The notes under the pieces were generated by a model. The model did not search any database, was not told where the DNA came from, and was given only the letters and a program-made list of their open reading frames with translations. A program made the position numbers and the translations under genes. Shown in pieces: positions 7,987 through 14,807 of a stretch of DNA of 26,149 nt. Source of the stretch: HGM04593 sp964458275. GTDB lineage: Bacteria; Bacteroidota; Bacteroidia; Bacteroidales; Bacteroidaceae. Within the stretch, counting starts at the first letter, position 1; each line of letters begins with the position of its first letter. The stretch is from positions 1 to 26,149 of the forward strand of contig CAYWIE010000037.1 in the NCBI GenBank assembly GCA_964458275.1, given 5' to 3'.

Positions 7987-8904
7987 TTATTCGACTTCTA
8001 TTCCTAATACATCGCAGATGAGAGCTTCGCGTACATATAGTCCGTTCTGTGCCTGCTGGAAATAGTATGCTTTCGGATTGTCGTCCACGTCGTATGCAAT
8101 TTCGTTGATGCGGGGCAGTGGATGAAGTATTCTCAGATTGGGCTTGCTGTCCGCGAGCATTGCGTTTGTGAGACGGTAGCAATTCTTCACCTTTTCGTAT
8201 TCCATGAGGTCGCTGAAGCGTTCACGCTGTACGCGCGTCATATATATTATGTCGGCGCTTGCTATTATCGATTCGTTGAACTCTGTTGTTTCTGTGAAGG
8301 GTATATTGTTCTTGCGGCAGAATACTCTGTACTCCTCCGGCATGTGAAGTTCTTCGGGGGAGATGAAGTGGAATGTGGGGTTGAAGTGGCGCATGGCAAA
8401 TAGCAGTGAATGTACCGTGCGGCCGTATTTCAGGTCTCCGACAAGGTGGATGTGTAGATTTTCAAGCGTACCTTGTGTCTTTTGTATCGAGTACAGGTCG
8501 AGCATTGTCTGCGAGGGGTGTTGATTGGCGCCGTCTCCTGCGTTGATTATGGGGCAGGGGGAAAGCTCGCTCGCATAGCGGGCTGCTCCTTCGAGGTGGT
8601 GGCGCATGACAATAAGGTCGGCGTAGTTGGATACCATCATGATGGTATCCTTGAGCGTTTCGCCTTTGCTTGCTGAACTTGTGGTTGCATCGCTGAAACC
8701 GATTACTCTGGCTCCCAAACGGTTGGCTGCTGTCTCAAAACTGAGACGGGTGCGGGTTGACGGTTCAAAGAAGAGCGAACCTATTACTTTGCCTGTGAGC
8801 AGTCTGCGGTTGGGGTTCTCCTCGAATTTGCCTGCTGTCTCAAGAAGAGATAGAATCTTTTCGCGGGAGAGGTCGTTTATTGATACCAAACTTTTGTTTT
8901 TCAT
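7987..8904 (-). CDS. pyrB: Aspartate carbamoyltransferase catalytic chain PyrB
   Basis: A 305-residue enzyme joining carbamoyl phosphate and aspartate to carbamoyl aspartate. The carbamoyl-phosphate loop STRTR (49-53), the SASKGET loop with Lys80, HPSQTMLDLY (129-138) and the aspartate-site HPLPR near residue 265 are all present. The start at ATG 8904 (MKNKSLVSINDLS) is chosen because the family begins there; the open frame extends 31 codons further up, across an untranslated leader. First gene of the run pyrB-pyrI-flavin reductase-barrel-GH109. Confidence 0.97.
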   Translation of the reverse strand: MKNKSLVSINDLSREKILSLLETAGKFEENPNRRLLTGKVIGSLFFEPSTRTRLSFETAANRLGARVIGFSDATTSSASKGETLKDTIMMVSNYADLIVMRHHLEGAARYASELSPCPIINAGDGANQHPSQTMLDLYSIQKTQGTLENLHIHLVGDLKYGRTVHSLLFAMRHFNPTFHFISPEELHMPEEYRVFCRKNNIPFTETTEFNESIIASADIIYMTRVQRERFSDLMEYEKVKNCYRLTNAMLADSKPNLRILHPLPRINEIAYDVDDNPKAYYFQQAQNGLYVREALICDVLGIEVE

Positions 8905-8941
8905 GAGGTCTCTTATTTTCTCTTTGGTTTGATGTTGTCTG

Positions 8942-9002
8942 GTGTAAATGGGAATGTTGGACTGTTCTCTTTTACACTTTATTTGCTGTACTTGCAAATA
9001 TA
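8942..9002 (-). promoter_or_regulatory. pyrB promoter -7 box and leader dyad
   Basis: On the minus strand TATATTTG (8995-9002) is a good -7 box; no clear -33 TTTG is seen at the right distance. The resulting leader of about 85 bases contains a 7-bp inverted repeat, GTGTAAA (8942-8948) and TTTACAC (8971-8977), with 22 bases between. The rest of 8905-9118 holds only a repeat copy at 9072-9085 and AT-rich or pyrimidine-rich sequence; I see no gene in it. Confidence 0.4.
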
Positions 9003-9071
9003 CAGAATCTTTTTTTTATAAAGATTATAGTTATATGATTTTTTCTTTTCTCTTTCTTTTCTTATAATTTA

Positions 9072-9085
9072 TTAAGGGAGGTTCT
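9072..9085 (+). repeat. Copy A of dispersed TTAAGGGAGGTTCT repeat
   Basis: TTAAGGGAGGTTCT, identical over 14 bases to the complement of copy B (10923-10936). It sits between the pyrB promoter and the terminator of the BlaR1-like gene. Only one arm of the palindrome seen at 21298-21338 is present here. Confidence 0.5.
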
Positions 9086-9118
9086 GAATTGTGGTTAAAG
9101 CAGATATAATACGTAAAA

Positions 9119-9153
9119 CTCTTCCCGTTGCTGTTTTGCAGCAACGGGAAGAG
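9119..9153. terminator. Terminator of the blaI-blaR1-like unit
   Basis: A perfect 15-bp stem (9119-9133 with 9139-9153) and a 5-base loop TTTTG. On the minus strand it is followed by TTTT and ends the BlaR1-like transcript 51 bases after its stop. On the plus strand it is followed by a longer T-rich tail, so it would also work in that direction. Confidence 0.9.
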
Positions 9154-9203
9154 GCCTTTTTATTTTTATGAAAATTTCTTATGAGGTCTTTGGGAACCGG
9201 TCT

Positions 9204-10901
9204 TTATTGGAGCCTGAAAAATATAGGCAATGTGTATTCAACCCTCACAGCCTTGCCGCGTTGTGAACCCGGTGTCCATTTGGGCATTGACGATGCCACT
9301 CGCATTGCTTCTTTGTCGAGCTGTTCGTCGCCGGCGCTTTTCATTATTTTTACATTGCTGATGCTGCCGTCGGCTTCTACCACGAAATGTACGATGCTTT
9401 TGCCCTGTTTGTTCTGTTTGCGTGCCTCGTCGGGGTATTCAACATTTTTGTATATGTGTTGCATCAATGCCTGCACGCCTCCGGGAAATTCAGGCATTTT
9501 TTCGCATACTTTGTAGGTAGTTTCGCCCTCTTCTGATATTTTCATTGCTACTTGTGTTACACCCTCTTGTTCTTGCTTCGCAGGTGTGTTGAGGAAGAAT
9601 GCGATGGGTATTGTAAACTGTACCCTCACTGCCTCTCCGCCTTGTGTGCCGGGTGCCCATTTGGGCATTGACGATACCACTCGCATTGCTTCTTTGTCGA
9701 GCTGTTCGTCGCCGGCGCTTTTCATTATTTTTACATTGCTGATGCTGCCGTCGGCTTCTACCACGAAATGTACGATGCTTTTGCCCTGTTTGTTCTGTTT
9801 GCGTGCCTCGTCGGGGTATTCAACATTTTTGTATATGTGTTGCATCAATGCCTGCACGCCTCCGGGAAATTCAGGCGCTTTTTCGCACACTTGGAAAATT
9901 TTTCCTTTGACTGTGTCGCTGATTTCGACGTTTTCACTAACTTTGCCATTGACGATGGCTGCCGGTTGGATACTTTCTGTTCCTGTAACCTCTTGGGGCG
10001 ATGCGAACAGACTCAGCGCAATTGCTGTTGCCGGGAGAATGTACAACGCTGTTGCACGTCTCCATGGATTTGATTTTTTCTTTAACATCATGGTGATACG
10101 TTTTTTAATTTTACTATGATTGAAGCTGTTGACCAGTGTGTAGGAAGCGTGGTCGACAGCTTTTTTTATTATAAGCATCTGGTAGGCTTTTGTGTCGCCT
10201 CTTCTTTGAAGCACGTATGCGTCTGCTTCGTATTCGTGTATGTCCTTAAGGTCGCTTGCAAGCATGTGCACGAATGGGTTGAACCATTGCAGGGCTTCTA
10301 CAAGTGTCAGCAACAGCATGTCCCATGAGTGGCGGTGTGTTATGTGCCCCTCTTCGTGCAGTATTATTTCGCTTCCGTAGCGGTCGTAGTCTTCCTGTGA
10401 AATTACAATGTGATTCATCCAACTGTACGGCGGTGTTGGGGCTGCATGGCAATGTATTGTGTACTTTTCCTTTATTTCTATCCAGAGTGTACCTCTGTTT
10501 ATGCTCGACCTTATTCTTGTTATTTCTCTTGTTCTCAGGCTGAGAATTATAATGGTTATGATTATGTATGGTATAACAAGCACGTAATAGACAATTTTCT
10601 CCGAAGAAATTTCTGTTTCATGGGTGTCTGCCATTATGCTGCCTTCGGGTATTGCTGCTTCTGCAATGGCGGCAGGGCTCTCCCTGTTTGCCGATATTGT
10701 ATATGGTATTTCTATGTGCAGTGCAGGGATGTCTATGAATGGGATTGTGATTGACAGCAGAAGTGTGGCAAGCAGGGTGGTGCGGGCTGTGCGAAAGTGC
10801 GTCTCTTTCTTCAGCAGAAATATATATGGGATGTACAGCAATGAGAGGGTTATTGCCATCTTCATTGCATATCCGGCGATGGTGGTGAGTGTTGTCTCCA
10901 T
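9204..10901 (-). CDS. BlaR1/M56-family sensor metallopeptidase with two TonB-C domains
   Basis: A 565-residue membrane protein. Hydrophobic segments lie near 12-30, 41-58 and 103-121, then a zinc-peptidase domain with HEEGH (182-186) and HEYEAD (222-227), the BlaR1/MecR1 peptidase M56 arrangement, and another hydrophobic segment near 285-300. The C-terminal half outside the membrane holds two TonB-C-like domains, about 343-438 and 470-565, which replace the beta-lactam sensor of true BlaR1. Sixty-odd residues are identical in the two copies except at single positions. Relatives are thought to cleave their BlaI partner after a periplasmic signal; the signal here is unknown. It follows a BlaI-type gene by 44 bases, as expected for a sensor-repressor pair. 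No beta-lactamase is nearby. Confidence 0.85.
   Translation of the reverse strand: METTLTTIAGYAMKMAITLSLLYIPYIFLLKKETHFRTARTTLLATLLLSITIPFIDIPALHIEIPYTISANRESPAAIAEAAIPEGSIMADTHETEISSEKIVYYVLVIPYIIITIIILSLRTREITRIRSSINRGTLWIEIKEKYTIHCHAAPTPPYSWMNHIVISQEDYDRYGSEIILHEEGHITHRHSWDMLLLTLVEALQWFNPFVHMLASDLKDIHEYEADAYVLQRRGDTKAYQMLIIKKAVDHASYTLVNSFNHSKIKKRITMMLKKKSNPWRRATALYILPATAIALSLFASPQEVTGTESIQPAAIVNGKVSENVEISDTVKGKIFQVCEKAPEFPGGVQALMQHIYKNVEYPDEARKQNKQGKSIVHFVVEADGSISNVKIMKSAGDEQLDKEAMRVVSSMPKWAPGTQGGEAVRVQFTIPIAFFLNTPAKQEQEGVTQVAMKISEEGETTYKVCEKMPEFPGGVQALMQHIYKNVEYPDEARKQNKQGKSIVHFVVEADGSISNVKIMKSAGDEQLDKEAMRVASSMPKWTPGSQRGKAVRVEYTLPIFFRLQ
9276..9495 (-). repeat. TonB-C duplication, distal copy
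   Basis: This 220-base block matches 9657-9876 at a constant offset of 381 bases (127 codons). By eye the only difference is at 9295 (G) against 9676 (A). It encodes the shared TonB-C core of the second, C-terminal domain. Confidence 0.95.
9657..9876 (-). repeat. TonB-C duplication, proximal copy
   Basis: Partner of 9276-9495, encoding the core of the first TonB-C domain. Outside these 220 bases the two domains diverge clearly, including the linkers, so only the core is near-identical. Confidence 0.95.
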
Positions 10902-10922
10902 AGTTCTCTGTTTGCTGTTTAT

Positions 10923-10936
10923 AGAACCTCCCTTAA
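10923..10936 (-). repeat. Copy B of dispersed repeat, between blaI and blaR1-like genes
   Basis: On the minus strand TTAAGGGAGGTTCT followed by ATAAAC. Just upstream on the same strand is a second, related string, GGCTCTATAAATCAGTAA, which forms the last codons and stop of the BlaI gene (10946-10963). The second string closely matches the left arm and loop of copy E (21304-21321). Confidence 0.5.
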
Positions 10937-10945
10937 GGATGTAGA

Positions 10946-11329
10946 TTACTGATTTATAGAGCCGTTCTTAATAAGTTCTATCAGTTCGTCAATCTCTTCG
11001 CGAGTGAGTTGTTCTTTGTCGACAAAGAATTTTATCATTGATGAGCCTGAACCTCCGAATAGCGTGTCCTGGACATCTTTCATGACCATGCGTGTGTATT
11101 CGGCGCGGGTTATCTTAGGGTAGTATGTAAATGTCTTTCCCTTCAGTTTGCGGTACTCTACAATGCCTTTGTTGTAGAGTATTTTCAGAAATGTGGCTAC
11201 CGTGCTGTATGCAGGCTTTGGCTCGGCGTAGCGTTCGATTATGTCGTGTATGCAGCCGCCGGAGTTCAAGTCCCACAATATGTTCATTACCTGCATTTCT
11301 GCTTTCGTGAGTGTCTGGAATTTTTTCAT
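10946..11329 (-). CDS. BlaI/MecI/CopY-family transcriptional repressor
   Basis: A 127-residue winged-helix protein: LTKAEMQVMNILWDL opens the family's DNA-binding domain, followed by the recognition helix region PAYSTVATFLKILYNKGIV and the wing YRKLKGKTFTYYPKI; the C-terminal helices (about 75-120) would dimerise. Such repressors bind dyads at their own promoter and are inactivated when the partner sensor peptidase is triggered. The start at 11329 (MKKFQTLTK) is preferred over one nine codons upstream, because the latter abuts the -7 box at 11354-11361. The C-terminal tail NGSINQ is encoded by a copy of a dispersed repeat (see findings). Confidence 0.92.
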   Translation of the reverse strand: MKKFQTLTKAEMQVMNILWDLNSGGCIHDIIERYAEPKPAYSTVATFLKILYNKGIVEYRKLKGKTFTYYPKITRAEYTRMVMKDVQDTLFGGSGSSMIKFFVDKEQLTREEIDELIELIKNGSINQ

Positions 11330-11353
11330 GTTCAGAAAATCAATTGTTTGCAA

Positions 11354-11394
11354 CAAAGTAAATTTAAAAATTTAGATATTTAAAATATTAGATA
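11354..11394 (-). promoter_or_regulatory. blaI promoter region with candidate operator repeats
   Basis: On the minus strand TTACTTTG (11354-11361) is one base off the -7 consensus and lies 25 bases before the ATG. Upstream, the plus-strand heptamer TTAGATA occurs twice (11372-11378 and 11388-11394) in AT-rich, partly palindromic sequence that would overlap the -33 region. This is where a BlaI-type repressor would bind its own promoter; the assignment is positional only. The remainder of 11395-11497 shows no gene. Confidence 0.35.
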
Positions 11395-11497
11395 ATAAAA
11401 ATTGTGTTACTCTCCGTTATTTAACATTTATTGTTAGTTATTCGGGTGGGAGAGTGGTGATTGCGTGATTGTTCGCTTAGATAAGTTCTGTCGTATA

Positions 11498-11547
11498 AAA
11501 ACATCAATCGGGCTTGAACACTTAGGTTCAAGCCCGATTGATGTTTT
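11498..11547. terminator. Terminator of the purF-carB unit
   Basis: A perfect 21-bp stem (11498-11518 with 11527-11547) around the 8-base loop CACTTAGG. Both flanks carry A/T runs, so it is symmetrical; it lies 17 bases after the carB stop and insulates carB from the blaI promoter region. Confidence 0.9.
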
Positions 11548-11563
11548 CAGAATAATGGTATCA

Positions 11564-14500
11564 CTACTTATACTCGTCCCAGCTCTTTATGGGGATTTCT
11601 GTAATGTCGATATTGCAGAATGCGCGTATGAATGCGCTTGCAAGGCGAGCGTTTGTGATAAGCGGTATGTTGTGGTCGATGGCACCGCGACGGATTCTGT
11701 ATCCGTTGGTGAGTTCACGTTTTGTGTGGTTCTTGGGGATGTTGATGATGAGGTCGAAACGGTGGTCGGCTATCATCTTCATGATGTTGTCCTCGTTGTC
11801 GGGAGACTCATCGGGCCACAATACGGGTGTTGCATAAATTCCGTTTGAGTTGAGGAATTCTGCTGTGCCCGATGTTGCGTAAATCTTGTATCCCTTGGCT
11901 GCGAGCATAGCAGAGGATTCGAGCAGGTCTACTTTGGACTTTGAGGCACCTGACGATACCATCACAGTCTTCTTGGGTATGCTGTAACCTACTGCTATCA
12001 TTGCGTTGAGGAGTGCTTCGTCGAAGTCGTCTCCGATGCAGCCTACTTCGCCGGTTGATGACATGTCTACGCCAAGAACGGGGTCTGCCTGATGCAGACG
12101 TGAGAAAGAGAACTGTGATGCTTTCACTCCAATCCAATCGATGTCGAATGCCGACTTGTCGGGTTTGCTGTAGGGAGCATCGAGCATGATGCGTGTCGCT
12201 GTTTCTATGAAGTTGCGTTTGAGTATCTTCGATACGAAGGGGAATGAACGCGATGCACGAAGGTTACACTCGATTACCTTCACTTCGTTGTTCTTTGCGA
12301 GGAACTGTATGTTGAAAGGACCAGAGATGTTGAGTTCCTTTGCAATGCGGCGGCTGATCTTTTTGATGCGGCGGGCTGTCTCGAAGTAGATTTTCTGTGC
12401 GGGGAACACAAGGGTTGCATCGCCTGAGTGTACTCCGGCAAATTCCACGTGTTCTGAGATTGCATATTCTACAACTTCGCCGTTCTGTGCCACTGCGTCG
12501 AATTCAATCTCTTTGGTCTCCATCATGAACTGTGATACAACAACAGGGAATTCCTTAGAAACTTCTGCTGCCATTCGCAAGAATTCTTTCAGTTCGTCCT
12601 CGTTGTAGCATACGTTCATGGCTGCACCCGAAAGCACGTATGAGGGGCGCACAAGCACAGGGTATCCTACCTTGTTTACGAATGCTTCCATGTCCTCGAT
12701 GCTGGTGAGCTCTTTCCATGCAGGCTGGTCGATGCCGAGCTGGTCGAGCATAGCCGAGAATTTGTGGCGGTTCTCTGCGCGGTCGATTGATACGGGAGAG
12801 GTTCCGAGGATGGGCACTGACTGACGGTGCAGTTTCATAGCGAGGTTGTTGGGTATCTGTCCTCCTACCGAAACTATCACGCCGCCGGGTTGCTCAAGGT
12901 CTATTACGTCGAGTACACGCTCGAATGAGAGTTCGTCGAAGTAGAGTCTGTCGCACATGTCGTAGTCTGTGGATACGGTCTCAGGATTGTAGTTGATCAT
13001 GATTGACTTGTAACCGAGATGACGTGCTGTCTGAACTGCATTCACCGAGCACCAGTCGAATTCCACTGATGAACCGATGCGGTAGGCTCCCGAACCGAGT
13101 ACCACTACCGACTTGTCGTTTTTGTAGTAGTTTACATCGTGTCCGCTTGCACCGTATGTCATGTACAGATAGTTTGTAAGTTCGGGATGCTCCGAAGCTA
13201 CTGTGTTTATGCGTTTTACTGTAGGAAGTACATTCAACTCCTTGCGGCGTGTACGTACAGCAAGGCTGTCGCGTTCCATGTTGTCCTTGGACTTGATTAC
13301 GAAGCGTGCTATCTGGAAGTCCGAGAATCCCAGCTCTTTTGCTTTGCGCAGTACATCTTCGGGCAGCTCTTCTACGCTGTTGTATTGTGAGAGTAGTGCC
13401 TTGTAGTCGACGATGTTCTTGAGCTTGCCGAGGAACCAAGGGTCGATTTTTGTGAGTTCGCTGATGCGCTCGATGCTGTATCCCTCTTCAAGTGCGGATG
13501 CTATAGAGAAGATGCGGAGGTCGGTGGGGTTGGCAAGTTCTTCGTCCAGATTGTCGAAGTGTGTGTGCTCGTTGCCAACAAATCCGTGCATGCCTTGTCC
13601 TATCATGCGGAGACCTTTCTGTATTACCTCTTCGAATGAGCGGCCTATCGACATGATTTCGCCTACCGACTTCATGCTTGAGCCTATCTGACGTGATACG
13701 CCTGCAAACTTTGTGAGGTCCCAACGGGGTATCTTGCATATAAGGTAGTCGAGCTGGGGTGCTTCGTATGCCGAGTTGGGTGTACCCATTTCGCCTATCT
13801 GGTCGAGGGTGTATCCGAGAGCAATCTTTGCTGCCACGAATGCGAGGGGGTAGCCTGTTGCCTTTGATGCGAGGGCAGATGAGCGGCTCAGACGTGCATT
13901 TACTTCGATTACGCGGTAGTCGTTGGTCTCGGCGTTGAATGCGTACTGTATGTTACATTCGCCGATGATGCCTAAGTGACGGATACATTTTACTGATATT
14001 TCCTGAAGCATTTTCACTTGCTCTTCGCTGAGTGAGCAGGTGGGAGCTACTACGATTGATTCTCCGGTGTGTATGCCCAGAGGGTCGAAGTTTTCCATGC
14101 TTGCTACTGTGAAGCAGTGGTCGTTGGCGTCGCGTATTACCTCGAACTCAATCTCTTTCCAGCCTTTAAGGGATTCTTCTACAAGTATCTGGCTTGAGAA
14201 TGTGAATGCGCTTTCGGCGAGTTCGATGAATGTCTTTTCGTCGCGGCAAATTCCGCTGCCGAGTCCGCCAAGTGCGTATGCTGAACGTACCATCACAGGG
14301 AAGCCTATTTCGTGGGCGGCTTTGAGGGCATCTTCCATGCTTTCTACTGCTTGGCTGACGGGAGTCTTCATGGGTATCTCGTCGAGCTTCTTCACGAAGA
14401 GGTCGCGGTCTTCGGTGTACATGATGGCTTCAACCGATGTTCCGAGTACTTTTACTCCGTACTTTTCGAGTATGCCTTTTGTGTAGAGCTCTGTACCGCA

Positions 14501-14785
14501 GTTGAGGGCTGTTTGTCCGCCGAATGCCAACAATATACCGTCGGGACGCTCTTTTTTGATTATTTCTTCAACGTAATATGTGTTTACAGGAAGAAAATAT
14601 ACTTTGTCGGCTATTCCTTCCGATGTCTGTATGGTGGCAACGTTGGGGTTTACCAGAATGGATTGTATGCCTTCTTCGCGTAGGGCTTTTAATGCTTGTG
14701 AACCGGAGTAGTCAAATTCGCCTGCTTGTCCTATTCGCAATGCGCCGGAACCGAGCAATAATACTTTTTTCAGTTTTTCTTTCAT
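11564..14785 (-). CDS. carB: Carbamoyl-phosphate synthase large chain CarB
   Basis: A 1073-residue protein of full length. Two homologous ATP-grasp halves are visible: the first begins LGSGALRIGQAGEFDYSG and carries VRSAYALGGLGSG and EVNARLSRSSALASK; the second begins near residue 565 with VLGSGAYRIGSSVEFDW and carries VRPSYVLSGAAM and ECNLRASRSFPFVSK. The last 140 residues form the MGS-like allosteric domain (TSGTAEFLNSNGI). It makes carbamoyl phosphate from bicarbonate, ATP and ammonia delivered by the glutaminase chain CarA, for pyrimidines and arginine. It follows the PurF paralogue by 22 bases; carA is not beside it. Confidence 0.98.
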   Translation of the reverse strand: MKEKLKKVLLLGSGALRIGQAGEFDYSGSQALKALREEGIQSILVNPNVATIQTSEGIADKVYFLPVNTYYVEEIIKKERPDGILLAFGGQTALNCGTELYTKGILEKYGVKVLGTSVEAIMYTEDRDLFVKKLDEIPMKTPVSQAVESMEDALKAAHEIGFPVMVRSAYALGGLGSGICRDEKTFIELAESAFTFSSQILVEESLKGWKEIEFEVIRDANDHCFTVASMENFDPLGIHTGESIVVAPTCSLSEEQVKMLQEISVKCIRHLGIIGECNIQYAFNAETNDYRVIEVNARLSRSSALASKATGYPLAFVAAKIALGYTLDQIGEMGTPNSAYEAPQLDYLICKIPRWDLTKFAGVSRQIGSSMKSVGEIMSIGRSFEEVIQKGLRMIGQGMHGFVGNEHTHFDNLDEELANPTDLRIFSIASALEEGYSIERISELTKIDPWFLGKLKNIVDYKALLSQYNSVEELPEDVLRKAKELGFSDFQIARFVIKSKDNMERDSLAVRTRRKELNVLPTVKRINTVASEHPELTNYLYMTYGASGHDVNYYKNDKSVVVLGSGAYRIGSSVEFDWCSVNAVQTARHLGYKSIMINYNPETVSTDYDMCDRLYFDELSFERVLDVIDLEQPGGVIVSVGGQIPNNLAMKLHRQSVPILGTSPVSIDRAENRHKFSAMLDQLGIDQPAWKELTSIEDMEAFVNKVGYPVLVRPSYVLSGAAMNVCYNEDELKEFLRMAAEVSKEFPVVVSQFMMETKEIEFDAVAQNGEVVEYAISEHVEFAGVHSGDATLVFPAQKIYFETARRIKKISRRIAKELNISGPFNIQFLAKNNEVKVIECNLRASRSFPFVSKILKRNFIETATRIMLDAPYSKPDKSAFDIDWIGVKASQFSFSRLHQADPVLGVDMSSTGEVGCIGDDFDEALLNAMIAVGYSIPKKTVMVSSGASKSKVDLLESSAMLAAKGYKIYATSGTAEFLNSNGIYATPVLWPDESPDNEDNIMKMIADHRFDLIINIPKNHTKRELTNGYRIRRGAIDHNIPLITNARLASAFIRAFCNIDITEIPIKSWDEYK

Positions 14786-14807
14786 GTCCTTGTTCGGTAT
14801 TATGTTG

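Noticed and set aside
9276..9876. CRISPR or simple tandem repeat
   Set aside because: Only two long copies in frame within one gene; this is a domain duplication.
9204..11329. Beta-lactam resistance locus
   Set aside because: The BlaI/BlaR1 pair is real, but the sensor ends in TonB-C domains rather than a penicillin-binding sensor and no beta-lactamase gene is nearby.
11465..11848. Plus-strand 127-codon frame over the carB terminator
   Set aside because: Starts inside terminator sequence and runs antisense to carB, with no family signal.
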